From the NCBI GenBank assembly GCA_025890175.1, contig JANPYM010000008.1, positions 1,899,650 to 1,963,649 of the forward strand: a stretch of DNA of 64,000 nt, in the 5' to 3' direction. The position numbers were made by a program, and so were the translations under genes. Under the pieces are notes generated by a model. That model was not told the DNA's origin. It was given only the letters and a program-made list of their open reading frames with translations, and searched no databases. Shown here piece after piece: positions 34,242-47,775 of this stretch (its first letter is position 1; the number at the start of each line of letters is the position of its first letter). The DNA comes from Ciborinia camelliae (taxonomy: Eukaryota; Ascomycota; Leotiomycetes; Helotiales; Sclerotiniaceae).

Positions 34242-36784
34242 ATGTCAGAAGCTTCGGACAGACAGACGGAACAACCCGCTCAGCCTGTTGCGCCAACGTT
34301 GGAAACTACGAATCATTCAAACAACCATGGCGAGCATAAATCAACGTCTCGTCCCTCATCTCCCATACCTCAGGTAGCACCTACTCTTGGTGGTGTTGGG
34401 GACGTATATGAAGACAAGGAGAAGGCAGATGCCGCCGCTACATCGTCCAAACATCATCCAGTTGAGCCTCCTACGTATCATCAGCATAAACCTTCAGATA
34501 CAGAGAAAGGCTCTCACATCGTTGCTGAAAATGCTTCTGCGGGAACGGGTGTCCCCATAGTTGAGAACGATGGAGTTGTTGGGGGGACGGAAGAATCAAG
34601 CGGGGAAGATGATGATGAGAGCCATTACATTTCTGGCGTACCACTAATTCTTTTGACTTTTGGTCTTTGCATGGCTACATTTACCGTGGCATTAGATAAT
34701 ACCAGTGAGTATTTACATTTAATATGACATCCAGCATACGGGGCATCGACACTTTGGCGCTGCTGGGTGTATTATTCCTGGTTGAACATTCAGTTGTTTC
34801 TCGGAAAGACTATCTACTATATAATTTCACCAATTACATCGACATATGCTATTCATTCATCAGCTTCATTGATAATAACTACAGAAGTATACTAATAGTC
34901 TCTAGTTATCGCCACAGCTATTCCAAAAATAACCACGGTCTTCAACTCTCTAGGCGATGTAGGATGGTATGGATCCTCCTACTTGCTCACAACAACCGCC
35001 CTTCAACCATCATTTGGACGTATATACACCTACTTTGATGTTAAGTGGACCTATATATCTGCTCTTGTTCTCTTCGAAATTGGATCTATTATCTGTGCCG
35101 CTGCGAAGAATTCAGTCATGCTTATTGTGGGGAGAGCAGTCGCAGGTGCTGGGGCTTCAGCCTTATTCTCTGGTGGTATGACAATTGTGAGTTAGCTTTA
35201 GAGTTAAGCCGTGATCTTGGATGCCATTATTGGTCTTTCTTATGACAAAGTTCACCTCGGTTAACTCTCGAGTAGATTGGTTTCACAGTGCCTTTGATTA
35301 AGCGACCATTATATATTGCTATGTTGTCATCGATGTTCGGTATTTCGAGCGTCGTTGGCCCTCTTCTAGGTGGTGCTCTGACTGATAAAGCCTCATGGCG
35401 ATGGTGAGAACATTTAGCTTTTTGATTTTACACTTCCTGGCCCCAAAGTCCAATTTCAGTTTCGGCTTTTGTATCCTCTTCATCTATCCATACAGCTTTG
35501 ATCCACCACTCTCCCTGAACCCCTCTTGGTAGCTACTTATTAACTCTTTTGTTTTGCAGGTGCTTTTGGATTAATCTTCCTTGTAAGTGTATTCGATTTT
35601 TTGAATTCGGTTCTTTGATGGAGCACTTGCCAATCCTTATCCCCCCACGCAGCTCCGAACTAAACAGAGCCGCGTACTCCTTTAACTTTCTTATAAGGCT
35701 GGAATATATCAATTTCAACCCCAAGTTTCCTATGTTGGACAACTGCTAACGCCCAACTCTTAAAGTCGGTGCAATTGCTATTGGGGCAGTAGCAGCATTC
35801 TTCAAGCCTCCTCCAAGAAAGATCTCCGGAATGACTGTCAAGCAGAGAATTATGGAAATTGATCTCGTCGGGGCTTTGTTCCTCATGGGAGCCATCATTT
35901 CTTTGCTTCTGGCTTTACAATGGGGTGGATCAAAATACCCTTGGCGCGATTCGAAAGTTTGGGGCTGCTTACTCGGGTTCGGTCTCCTAATCATAATCTT
36001 CATCGCCCAACAATTTCGTCGCGGTGAACGTGCCACCATCCCTCTCAGAATTTTCAGTCAACGAACTGTCTTTACTTGCTGTCTATTCTCTTGTTTCCTT
36101 TCCATGGGGCTCTACACACACATCTTTTACCTCCCCTTTTACTTCCAAGCCGTCAAGGGCACCACCGCAGAAGCTTCTGGCATCCGCACCATTCCATACC
36201 TCGGTTCCATGATCCTATCATCTATTTTAGCGGGCGCTGGAATCACCGTTCTCGGCTTCTATAAACCTTTCATGATTGCCGCTGGCGCAGTCTTCACTGT
36301 TGGTGCTGGATTCATCTACACGCTTCAAGTAAATTCCGACGCCGGTAGATGGGTGGGCTATCAATTAATCTGCGGCTTTGGTGCAGGTATAGGGGTACAA
36401 ATCCCCTTTATCGCCGTTCAAGTCGTGCTCAGCACGAAAGATATGCCCAGTGGAAATGCCATCGCTATTTTCTTTAATTCTCTCGGCGGAGCCGTTTCTA
36501 TCTCCATTGCTCAAAACGTTTTCAGCAACGGCCTCGTCAAATATATACCTCAATACGCACCGGAAGTTAATCCCGACCTCGTCTACAATGCTGGTGCAAC
36601 GCATCTTCGAGAAGTCATCAATCCTGCTGATTTGGCGGGCGTATTACTAGCATATTCTAAAGCTTTAGATCAATCTTTTGTTTTGGCAATTGCGGTTGGT
36701 GGTATCGCGACGGTTTGTGCGTGTTTTGTGGAGTGGAAGAGTGTTAAGGGGAAGAAGATTAATCACGGGGCTGCGGCCGCTTAG
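34242..36784 (+). CDS. MFS drug:H+ antiporter, DHA2 (14-helix) type
   Basis: Five exons (34242-34704, 34906-35186, 35276-35403, 35560-35582, 35766-36784) give 637 residues. One exon has only 23 nt. The first about 130 residues are hydrophilic and acidic. The transporter then starts (VPLILLTFGLCMATFTVALDNT), with the DHA motif D1 (LDNTIIATAIP). Motif A is seen as GRIYTYFDVKW, the Arg-bearing helix 4 as VGRAVAGAGASAL, and motif C as [23 protein letters not shown]. Spacing and the later half (GGSKYPWRDSKVWG, FYLPFYFQAVKG, IGVQIPFIAVQ) fit the DHA2 branch that exports toxins and drugs. Substrate is not predictable. No secondary-metabolite synthase lies beside it. Confidence 0.9.
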
Positions 36785-38041
36785 AGGTTGGTGTTGGAGT
36801 GATACTATTTTCTTGATTATAATCAGGGATGTGGCGTTTATTTCGGGGGTATCTTTTCAAACTCGGGGCTGGGTTGGAGGTTACCTATGGATTGATGGTG
36901 TTTTGGAGAGAGATGTGATACATATGATAAATGGGATGAGAGGGGAGTTAAAAGGAAGGGGGGCGGGGATTCATGAATATACGTTTACATACCTACCTAC
37001 ATATACGTACATGGTAGAAAAAAACTTCAAAAATAGATAATTGCATTTCCCTATAGGATATGGGGTGACAGATACTGATAATTTCAAAGAGTAATTCAAG
37101 ATGAAGAGGACGAGGACGAGGACAAGGAAGAGAAAGTAATTGCATAACAATGTCCAACCATCCAGGCTCCAGGTATGTATGGTACGGAGTAAGATTACAA
37201 TCCAATGATTATTATCTAGAGTATCTAACTAGTTTTCAAATCACTGCTCCCATCTCATTTCAAAATTCCAAGTAATATAAGTGAATAGAGATCCTCTTTC
37301 GAAATAGAGGATAAGAAATAGGGTGGCAATGTCTAGTTTGAATACTGCACTTTTATTTTTAAGGAGCCAACTTGCGGTGGTTAGGTAGGTAGGTAGGTAG
37401 GTATCATGAACTGCAAAACTTCAAGACTCCATCCAGGAGCCACGCATACCTACATAAGCTAAGATTAAACAACACAAATACCTAAGGTAAGGTGGGTGGT
37501 AATTACCTAATTATAAGATAATGGAATCCAGGAATCAATCAATAAATAAATATTGGCTATGTATGGGTATGTACTGTAAGATTGCAATGTGCGATGCCCA
37601 ATATCTACGTACCTCAATAGATACTGACTGATATGACCTATTTCCAACTCGCCGGACAACCTTAACCTATAAATTATAATCTAATAATCCCGAAAACACA
37701 CGGGCTAATAAATGGTTAATCTTATCAAACAATGGAAATACAAACACTACAATAGTATCAAAATAAAATAATATCAAAGACCTCGGGGATGGAAGCTAAT
37801 ATCAATATTCATTTCCCGAATCCGAATCATTTCCCTATCCATGTATATAACATGACGTAACATCACTCTAATACTCCACTCTCCGCTCCACTCCACTCCA
37901 TCTCATATATCCTCTCCTCTCCTCTCCTCTCTCCTCTCTCCTCCCTCCCCAAAATTTCCCAAAATCCCCCCTCAAAAAACCCCCCAAAAAAACCAAAAAA
38001 AAAACCAAAAAAAAAACCAAGCGTCAAATTGAAGGGAATTG
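36785..38041. other. Intergenic, no supported gene
   Basis: AT-rich, with GGTA repeats near 37383-37404, a TCCTC/CTCC tract near 37910-37945 and an A-rich run at about 37974-38020 next to the tRNA-Lys. No protein-like frame. Confidence 0.5.
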
Positions 38042-38140
38042 AGCCCAACGGGGGGGTCGAACCCCCCAACCTTGTGATTGGAACTAGAACATCTTGCGAT
38101 GGATAAGAGTCACACGCTCTACCGATTGAGCTAGCCGGGC
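38042..38140 (-). tRNA. tRNA-Lys (CTT) with 25-nt intron, copy 1
   Basis: The minus strand reads GCCCGGCTAGCTCAATCGG at the 5' end and closes with GTTGGGCT. The anticodon loop carries CTCTTA, followed by a 25-nt intron after position 37. The region just before the T stem has one G more than the other copies (six G before TTCGA), so the variable loop is one base longer. A T-rich trailer follows. Still likely functional. Confidence 0.9.
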
Positions 38141-41038
38141 GGCTTTGCTTGAATATTTGTTGTGGGAGGTGTGTTTGTTTGGGGATTTATTAGTTCTTAA
38201 AGTTTTTGGTGTGGGTTTGGTGAAAAATCTTTAAAGAGTTTGAGGAGTGGGTGGATAGTGGGTTGGTGCGTGGTGGGGCTGCTATGGTATGGATGGATGG
38301 ATGAATGGATCATCTGGATTCTGGATCGAGGACCGAGGGAACGGGTGGGCTTGGCAGAGTGGGTAGGTTGGGGGGACCTTGTGGTCATGTTGTAACTTGT
38401 TGTTGGTGTTGATGGGTGGGTGGAATGGGGTATATACAAACATGATGATTTATTGATTGATTGATCAAGAGTATATATATAGGTAGATAACACATCTATA
38501 AAAAAACTCACCATAGCCACTTCAACTTTTTCCACGAAATAAAAGACCGCCGTATTGATGAGTACAGTACATAGAAGGTTGAAGATACCATAAACAACAA
38601 CCTTACAACCATCAAATACTTTCCTAAAAGCGGACCAGCGGAGAAAACTCCTTCCACTTTTCCAAATCATATAAATAATAAATTACACCTCATCATTGTG
38701 GAGAGAAACATCGTGTTCTCTAATCTATGGCTAGAAATTTGGGGGTGCTAATATCCAGGAAGGTGACTTGATCAGAGTGTCTGGGTGTGATGTGAGCTAC
38801 GGTAGCAGTTAGTACCTACCTACCTAGTTCGTAGCGAACCCGAGTGCCGATCATAAAGGTGAATGGAAATGGAAATATGAAGGATGAACTCCAGAGTCAA
38901 GAATCACGCAAGACATATTCACAGAGAAGCATGAAGCTGGATACCTCTCTTTGCTTGTGATGATATCTTGTCGAAAGACTAGCTATGTGGCGAGATGTGC
39001 TCGGGTATGGTATACGATTAATAGTAGAGACACACACAAATGTACATAGTTGGATTGGGATTATAGTAAATCCAACAGCCAAGTAGTCCAACTCTGTGCC
39101 GTAAGGAAACTGAAACTGGAGTTGAAAAGGGCGTTGAGAATTCTCAGAAGCTACTTTGCCCTTTGATGCCACTACATGGGAGTTGAAATTTGGTATTTGC
39201 AACATCATATCAGTATTGGTAAGTAATTCAATTCACAGATCGACTTCTTCTACCGAAACTGCAAGCGACACAGCAAGTTGGAATAATAAGTATATAAAAA
39301 GTACATTCCAACTCCAACTTATATGATGTGATACCTATCAACATCTCAACGCACAACTTCCAAGACATGAATACATATTTCCACCTTTCATATCCGTATA
39401 AATCAACAGAGATCCAGACGAATGAAGCAAGAACAGAAGGTGCGGAGGTGATTCCCGAATCCATATAGATATTTGAGAGCATTGGAATGATGGATTTACA
39501 ACGTTGTATTCAAATGTATGTTTTCTCAGCACTGGAAAAGAAATATACAGCAGGAATGATACGTAAGTGCGGTCCAATTTAGCCCAATCATTCTCCACGA
39601 AATGCGATTTCCATGGTGTGATATGCGTCATATGTAGTCCATCGAAAATTTTGATATCTGGGGGCTGAAGAAATGAGCTCGAGAAAAACGCAGTCAAAGA
39701 AAGTATTGGGATACACACCGCACTCGGCATCGACATCTGGTCTGATGAATTGCCACTGTCCAATTAAGGTATACAAATGATATCTAAAGGCGCAGACGCC
39801 GTTGGCGGTTGTGTACATTTACTTAGTGACGGGCTGATATGCATCAAGGGCCTTCAACCGAGTAGACACAAGCAGGGCAAGGAACCAACCGTCTAGTTTC
39901 GCCTGAAGTGACCACTGTTGATAGAATGAGATGCATTTGCGAGCCATCCAGTAGTATATCCAATCTTGAGTTGGCCGTTCTGCGTTAACTTTAACGAAAC
40001 TCCGCATTATGATTAACGACAGTTCAACTTTCAATCCATATTCCCATACCACTATTTGGGAACGCCCAGACACGGATCATGGAGAGTGTGTTCTCCAGCC
40101 GACAATATTTGAATCTCACCAGTGTGTATTACATAGCATATCAACTGAATGCGCGGGGGTCTCGGTAGATTTCCCATTCGATGGCTGTCAAACTTTGCCG
40201 CCACCATAAGAGTTTTAGTTTCCTTATTCAGGGTATTAGACCATGATATTTGTATGACAATAATAATTAATCATTGCATCATGTTCAATTGATGTCAACG
40301 CCGCCAACGTTCTTTTCAACTGGCAAAATTATGCAACTTGCAAGAATAATAGGCAAAACATCTCGGGTAGTAATCTCGTACGATGATTTGAAAATCGCCA
40401 ATCTGCAATGGTGCAGGCATCCATGATTCCTCGAAGATAAACGGTCTCTTTCCATTCCGTTTGGATAGAAGATATTCTATCATGATATAACACGAATGGG
40501 CGCTGACGGCCAAGAAAAGGTGGCCAGCGTATGGCCTATTACATTAGTTGAATTTCATTTGAAGGGTTTCAAACTAGGGAATTTTGCAGCCCCTTTCCTC
40601 AAGATGCTGCAGTCAGCATGACGTGCATGGATGGCCTAGCTCTCTGAATAATCCATTCGAAGAATTTTGTATCCCCAAGCCTCTGTGTAACGGATCTGTG
40701 AACTTGGGTAAAGCATCTCAGATACCAGTGCCTAATTTATTGACTGTCGTGTTCAGAACGGCTCACATCTCACTAGGTATCTGTACTTTTTCGAGAAGTG
40801 CTCCTTGAATGGTGAGGGCAAAATACGAAGGTTTGTGGCCTGACAACCATAATTATAGCAAATCTTCTTCTGAATGCCTTATGATGAAGTGCTGCACCAC
40901 TGTAACAAGACTCTAACGTGAGATTAGCACTCGGTGAAATATCAAAGAATTCCAAAACCAAGTCGAATGCAATCCGCTGTGATTACTTTGAGGGGTTGTT
41001 GAGATTTTGCGTCATGTGCAAAACTTTCTGTTATCAAT
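38141..41038. other. Gene-poor intergenic stretch
   Basis: About 2.9 kb. Open frames at 38197-38670, 39338-39763, 39588-39818 and 39819-40073 (minus) have no recognisable domain, and I cannot join them into one convincing spliced gene. Some may be relics. A GGATG repeat lies near 38288-38310. Confidence 0.4.
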
Positions 41039-41516
41039 ATGGACGACAGCCAGAGCACTCACATCAACCCATCAGTCATTGCCTGTCTGGTGATTTTTGG
41101 GGTTGGGCGAGTCGTATCTCCAGTATTCATCTTCAGGAATAATGGAATTTTAATATTGATTTTAGTGTTGTTATTGCAAGCGTGCTGCGTATATATTTCA
41201 TACTAAAAATGAATACCATGGACATGACATGTAAGGAAAGTATTGTACAGCAATGAACTATACTGACAGTTTGCAAGGGAGCTATATCGGCGTTGGTCTC
41301 TGGAGTGCAGTTGAAATAGATGTAGCAGTCATCAGTGGATGTTTACCAACGCTTCGTCCCGTAATAATCTATCTTGTACCATCGATTTTCAGGAATACAC
41401 AGCCCTCGAAAGGATGGAAAGAGCCATCCAGGCAACCCGATCTAAAAGGCGAAGATTTACATCGTCTGCCTGAATATGCTATGCAAACCATGGAAAGAGA
41501 AAATCGGACTTCTTAG
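41039..41516 (+). pseudogene. Truncated SAT4/PTH11-like seven-helix receptor fragment
   Basis: Two parts of one membrane-protein family lie back to back. At 41039 an ATG opens MDDSQSTHINPSVIACLVIF, like the extracellular N-terminus and first helix of fungal rhodopsin-like (SAT4/PTH11-type) proteins. From about 41171 the strand reads VVIASVLRIYFILKMNTMDM. After a short gap it continues with YTDSLQGSYIGVGLWSAVEI and SGCLPTLRP, the helix 6-7 signature of the family, ending at a TAG. The roughly 150-170 residues that normally lie between are missing, and the join requires a frame change or a 20-nt intron, shorter than any other in the window. I read it as an internal-deletion pseudogene; a short real gene with unusual splicing cannot be excluded. 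Confidence 0.5.
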
Positions 41517-44500
41517 ACTGTCATTCGCGCCGAGGGAAGATAAATGTACGGACTGGAGGGCATTTAGACATCTGAAATATTAGCAGTACCAACCCATTTT
41601 ACAAGATTTGAGAATAGAAGATAATCGGTGGGCAGGAAACTGAATCTTTACCTCAACTTTTTAACCAAGTGAAAGGTATACAACGGGATGAGATGACGGA
41701 AATGTCTTATGGTTGTTGTGTTTGAGAGGAAGAGAATGATCCTGTACCTAACAAGCCTTGATAATCACCCCAATGTCATAAATCATGATTCTCAAGATCA
41801 ACCCCCTCACGTGAAACATTCGTAGAGAGTATAGTAGTTGAATGGTCTATCGCCCGATAAAAATTTGGACCATGACCACAGCAATTGTAATCGAGGAAAT
41901 CCATCTTTGGTATAATTGAATGTAAATAACAAAACAAATCTCATACGAGTGGGTTGAACGGGTCGTATTTCAAAGATTTCCCTGGGAATTGCGTTAACGT
42001 GCGAAATATTTTTCGAGGCAACTTTGCCTTCGCCTTGAACAAAGGAGGAAGGAACGAGGAGGGGTACTAGTTTCCCAACCAAGTAGCTTCTAACGCCATA
42101 TTAGCGTGAAAACAGATTACAGGTTTCTTGAATTCCAAAAAAAATCAACCTTCATTTTCCTTCATCAATGCCTACTAAATATGTATGCTGCAGTATGCAT
42201 CTTAGAATTGAGAAGTCCGGGTCTTTCAAATGTCTTTTTATATTCACCCTTCATTATACAATCAAGCGATTGGTATTGTTGCGATGAAAATATGAATTGT
42301 GCTTGCTCTCTAGCATCGACATTCAAAATTCTCTCTTTCTTTCTTTCATTCAAAGAACATTGTGTAAAAAGGTTGCCATTTTCTGTGTTATATATTTGCA
42401 GATTGCTTTCGAAATGTCTGAGATACTCATCAAATTTGAGGATAGTTTGCCTCTAAGTGCAAGATGGAAGTTTGAGACTTATGTTACACTTCATTTATAT
42501 CGCCAATGGAAAAAATGAGAAACCTTAAGAAGGAGAACACGGAGAGTTTTCTGTGTTTGTAAGGATGAAAAGATGACTTTGATGGTTATGATACGTGTAT
42601 ATGGGAATTGAACATGTTTTGAAAACTCCTCTCATCTCAATATTTATTTTCTGCACTTGCACCGGAAAGGTGAATACCAGAATCAAAGTCCCCCCACGAA
42701 ATACACAACAGACGCAAGCACACTTGTACAGCCATTGAATTCCAACTTTCATCTCGAATATCAGTTTTATAAATCTATATTGGTCTTGATTCTTGATCTC
42801 AATCTCATATGCTGCATTGCCGAGCATCGGCAGACGTGGCAAATTGGTAATGTATCCACATATCCAGCAACACAACGTTTGATCTTACGGGAAGTAGTGT
42901 TTTGCATACAAGACCTACAGACCGAGTACTAGAGTATCCATCTGATTTGGTACCTACTTGCTGTCAAAGTCAAAGTCATACTCATCTGTTGTTTGATGCA
43001 GGGACTCGAGATCATGTTTCATAGCAGGATGGATCATATCCAATGAATTTTCTCCGAGTAAGACTCAGTAAGCAGAATTTTAATCCGTCGGGTTCCTTCA
43101 TTATGATTGTGTGAACATTCTTTTCCGGGGTAGAAGGATTTTCAAGGCTTGAAGTCTTTCGTTTCTCAACCCTCAAAATAGAGTAGGCTTATTTAAAAGT
43201 TTAAGCATGTATTGACTGACGACTTCTAGATTTGCTTGCTTGTGATAACGCCATCGATTCAGTATCGGTGTGAAATCTTGTGGGGTATCAAAGTGTCAAA
43301 AGAGTGGATTAGGAAGGTGACAGAGTGCTGGGTAGAGTGAATATTCCTATTCGGTGAGCTTCATTTTATCATATCTTCATTATGATAAACCTCACCTAGG
43401 GTCCTAGACTACTATGTACACTCCTCCACCAGAGTCCATCGAAACCTGAATGGGACGACAATTGCATATATAGTAAATTCATTATGGGTTCTTCACTGGA
43501 TTTCAAGATTCACTTAGATGAATCTAATGAATCTAGACAACATTTTAGAAAGCTTTGGTACAAGACTGCTCATGACTGGCGGCGTGGTCACTGGCTGGCT
43601 GGTCTCGTTAACCGCCTGCCCGGCGCCCTTTGATATCAAAGCCCAAATCTTATCGATCTATGCTTATCGCTTGATTGTTGCCCCGCTAGCAATGGAAGTA
43701 AACACAACTCCAGCTACTTTTACTTTACCGAATAGCTGCAGGTACTGATGTGGTACATCAATATGTACCTCCAGCTACATATGATATGATAGACCATTCT
43801 TTAAAGATTGACTATTCACCAATCAATCCACAATTCATACCCATTTCCTTACCAAAAAAACTCAAGAGGAAATTCATAATTACTTTTACTCATCTGAATC
43901 AAGATCCATTCAACGTACTCTACGTACGATCGAAAATTCGAATCAAGAAAATTCGCCTGGGTTGAAAAATTTGGGTGGTTGGGAAAACGGGCAACTCCAT
44001 TCCCAGCCCAGGTATTTTTTTTATTTAGAGCCAAAATTCAGCCATCGACATTTTGAATAAGTCGTATTCCCACCCACACACACAGTTTGGTCTGGTTTCT
44101 CTTCTTTTCCATTCCTCAAAGAAAAAACTTCCATTCCAGAGATACGATTCTTAATTTGTTTCACCCATATCGATATTTTGTATCGATAAGAAATTTGGAA
44201 GCCATTTACATTCGTTTGGACTCTGGAGAGAGACGACTTTGTGATTAGAGAAGAGTAGTTCGAAGGAAAGTGGGGTGAGGATCTGGATTGGCCGTTTATC
44301 ATTGAACTATTTTACTTCACACCGCTGCTGCATGTGAAGAAGTCATTCAGTACCTGAAGATATTTTCGCTGGAGAAAAGAGAAAGAAAGCAGTGTCAACA
44401 GTCTGAGAGGTTGATTTGACAGTACATACGATTTTTCTACTGTATAATCTTTTTACGAGTCAATTCTTTCTGCCTACGACCTAACCACGACATTCATATA

Positions 44501-44568
44501 CATATCTTCGACTCATCTTCGACTCCACTCATCATACCAATTATATCACCTACCTATCAACCGACAAA
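41517..44568. other. Gene-poor intergenic stretch
   Basis: About 3 kb of AT-rich DNA. Short frames at 42106-42456 and 42525-42875 overlap on opposite strands and look like chance. The final 250 bases before 44569 are pyrimidine-rich (TCGACTC repeats near 44506-44527) and suit a promoter. Confidence 0.45.
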
Positions 44569-45811
44569 ATGCGACTCTCCCAAGCACCACCACAACTCCT
44601 CTCATTCCTCCTCCTCACACTCTCCCATTCCTTGCCCGTATCCGCAGGACCATTCCCTAAAGATGATATCCACGATCTGGGATTCTCCTACCTCATGGAC
44701 CGTTCCTGCGCTTCCTACTGCGGCGCTGACAACCAATACTGTTGTACCAGTGGACAAGCCTGTTACACCTCTTCGGGAGACATAGCCTACTGTTCCGCCT
44801 CCACCACTGGTAGCGGAGGCTACGCAGTCTATACCACCACATACACACAAACCGATTTGTTAGTGGGAACTAGTACATACAGTTCCTACTACGCGGCCAC
44901 CACTTCCGCCGCCGCTATCTGTGATACTAGTTTGGGGCAAACATCGTGCGGCACCATTTGTTGCGCCAGTGATCAAATGTGTGAATATAGCGGACAATGT
45001 ACAGCGAGAACCTCGTCATGGATATATACAGCTACGTCGGGAACATATTCCGCACCATTGCGTCCCACGAGCGGAGCTTCTACCTCCACATCTACAAAGT
45101 CAGCAACGACAACTGAACCTTTTATCCCCCCTGCCACGGCGAGTGGAAGTACACTTCCGCTTACAGGTGAGAGCTCGAATAATCTGAGTGGGGGCGCTAT
45201 TGCTGGCATTGTTATTGGAGCCCTTGCTGGTGTGATTCTCCTTCTGCTATTGTGTTTCTGTTGTATAGTCAAAGGACTCTGGGACAGCGTTGTCGCGATT
45301 TTCCTAGGGAAACCGCGTCGCGAGGGTGGTATGCGAACTGAGCGTATCGAAACCGTAGAACGCTATTCCCGTCATGGATCTGCAGTTGGTGGCGCAGCCG
45401 CTGCTGCTGCTGCTCGCAGAGAACGCACGGGGTGGTTTGGAGGCGCGCGACCTGACAGACCGGCGAGAGTCATTGAGACGAGAAAGAAGAAGAGTAGTGG
45501 TATGGGAGGATTAGGAGCCTTGGGTGCGGGGCTTGTGGGGCTTGCGGTTGTACTGGGACTCAAGAGGAGGGAGGAAGATAGGAGGGGTGAGAAGATGAGG
45601 CCCGGAGCTACAGCAACCGTGACGGATATTAGCAGTACTTATTATACGGATAGTTATACGGGTACTAGTCTTAGTGAGTATTTCCACTTCCAAACCCTTT
45701 TTTTTTGGACATTTCAAAAAAAGGCAATGAAGACGATGACTAACCATTCGGATTTTAGGTTCAGAAAGCTCGGATAGGAGAACGAGGGATACAAGGAGAG
45801 ATAGGAGATAA
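44569..45811 (+). CDS. Cys-rich single-pass plasma-membrane protein, sensor-like
   Basis: Two exons (44569-45673 and 45759-45811) give 385 residues. A signal peptide (1-26) leads to an ectodomain with two Cys clusters (SCASYCGADNQYCCTSGQAC and CGTICCASDQMC), each with a CC pair. A Ser/Thr-rich stalk follows (about 150-200), likely O-mannosylated. One membrane helix at about 207-233 (GGAIAGIVIGALAGVILLLL) is followed by Cys residues that may be palmitoylated. The cytoplasmic tail is strongly basic with a Gly/Ala-rich stretch, ending in RRTRDTRRDRR from the second exon. The plan resembles fungal cell-wall stress sensors and related SKG6/WSC-type proteins, but the Cys pattern is not WSC. Function unknown. 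Confidence 0.8.
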
Positions 45812-47163
45812 TCTTAATCTTAATCCTCGACCAAAGATCTTTGGATATTTTCTTCTCTTCATCTCATAATGGATCTCATAAATCCATGAGGCAAGATGAG
45901 ATGAGATGAGATGATGTGGATACACACGTCCCAAAACAAACCCAAAAACACCAACACACAAATATAAACGACGTCCCATTACATACAATATTTCCTCGGC
46001 ATTAGCGATTTGCATCATTTCTCTGGCGTTATTTGTTTATATTTTATTTTATTTGCCCCAAATCTCTTCTTCAACGATGAAGGGGGGGAGGAGATGGGCT
46101 GAGATTAGAAATGGAGTGGGAATACTGATTGATGATCGCTACGATCAGAACTATACCAATTTGAGCGCCTATGTATATGCACCGAAAGAAGGAGAGCGAG
46201 CGGTGGTTGGTTGGTTGCGTCACAGAATTGGGGTGCTTTTTTGTATTTTTATGAGGCATGAGGAATGGGGCAATGGATGGATGGATGGACGGATGGATGG
46301 ATGGGTATAATGTGTGATGAGCGGAAATGGGCTTGGATGGTTTTGGGGGGATGCGGATGGAAAAGGGGGGGGGGGGGGCTGGATATGAAAAAGGATGAAT
46401 CAATCAATGTGATGCGATGCTGGAGGTATATACATACATACATGGATGGGATTGATGTATATGCTAGGTAGGCCGTTACGTTACGTTACGTTATGTTATA
46501 TGAATGAAAATGAAAATGAAAATTAACATGTTTATATAAGCCCACCAACTTCACAACTTCATTCTAATCCAATACTCAACTCACTCAACCCAATATTCAA
46601 ACGCAAATAGAAAACGCGGTTTGTGAACAAACTACCTCCTTTCATTATCAATATCTATAATAGATAGCTATCAATCCATCCCCCGAAGATAAATGACGCT
46701 CCGCTGGCCCTCCGGGGGCCACTGCTGTGGTGGCAGACTATTTATTATTTATTTATTTATTACCTTGCTTGAGGGAAAGATGAGGGAAAATTTGTACGTT
46801 TGTATGTATATATATATATATGTATTATGGATTTCAAAACTCCCTTAGTTGTGCATGGAGATAGAATAGACTCCTGTATAATACTTTCTGGATTTGGGCT
46901 CGGTATGCTTCTCCCTCCCCCCAAAATAAATAAATAAAACAATAAATAAATAAATAAATCCATAACCAGTAAAGAAACCCCATACACTATATATCATACA
47001 TCAGATAGTATGACCTATTATATACATACATATACATATATACATATATACATACATATATACATATATACATACATACATACATATATACATACATACA
47101 TATATATATACATACATATATACATATATACATACATACATATATATATACATATATACATAT

Positions 47164-47232
<69 letters not shown>

Positions 47233-47775
47233 TACATACATACATACATATATACATACATATATACATACATACGTACTCAACCCAACACAACCCAACT
47301 CGACACAAGACAAGATAAGACAAGACCAGACCAGAAAAACAAGGGGAATAATAACAATAATAATAATAATAATCATCATCAACATCAACATCATCATATC
47401 TTAAATAAAGAGCAAAGAGCAAATAACCATAAAAAAGGAGGCAGGTCATATTACAGCAAGGAAAGAAATTAGAAATGTGAGATTCAATCCATCAACCAAC
47501 CAACCAACCAACCCGTGGACCAACCAACCAACCAATCGATAGCAACCTTGGCAGACAACCATTGCAGACTTGGCAAATTGTCAACATCAACATCGATCGA
47601 TCAAGATTCAAAAAAACGGGGCATGAAAAAAATCACCGGACGCTTAACGCTTAAGATTCACGGCCCCCAAAGCCGGGTGTGGAAATCATAGTATTATCTC
47701 GCAACAGACTATCTATCTAACCCAGGAGTGAAAAACAACGCCGTGCAATGATGCATGCCATCAAGAGACCGCCCC
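45812..47775. other. Microsatellite-rich intergenic region
   Basis: No protein-like frame. It holds GGAT repeats near 46275-46307, a GC-rich inverted repeat at 46698-46735, TTTA repeats near 46740-46763, TA repeats near 46808-46822 and AATA repeats near 46925-46960. The TACATA array starts at 47019, and AACC runs lie near 47494-47535. Confidence 0.6.
47019..47275. repeat. TACATA/TATACA microsatellite array
   Basis: About 255 bp of alternating TACA and TATA units in irregular order. Both strands read open as Tyr/Ile/His or Cys/Met/Val polymers, which is only a by-product of the repeat. Length is likely variable between isolates. Confidence 0.95.

Noticed and set aside
39338..40073. Series of minus-strand frames that might be one decayed gene
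   Set aside because: I could not join them by plausible splice sites and no family is recognisable in any of them.
41202..41245. 20-nt GT-AG intron in the SAT4-like fragment
   Set aside because: Every other intron in the window is at least 48 nt; a deletion or frameshift explains the gap better.
46265..46307. GGATG array considered as a CRISPR-like or regulatory repeat
   Set aside because: It is a plain tetranucleotide microsatellite without spacers, and CRISPR arrays are not expected in a fungal nuclear genome.
47001..47449. Long open frames over the TACATA array on both strands
   Set aside because: They are polymers produced by the repeat unit, have no complexity and occur on both strands at once.
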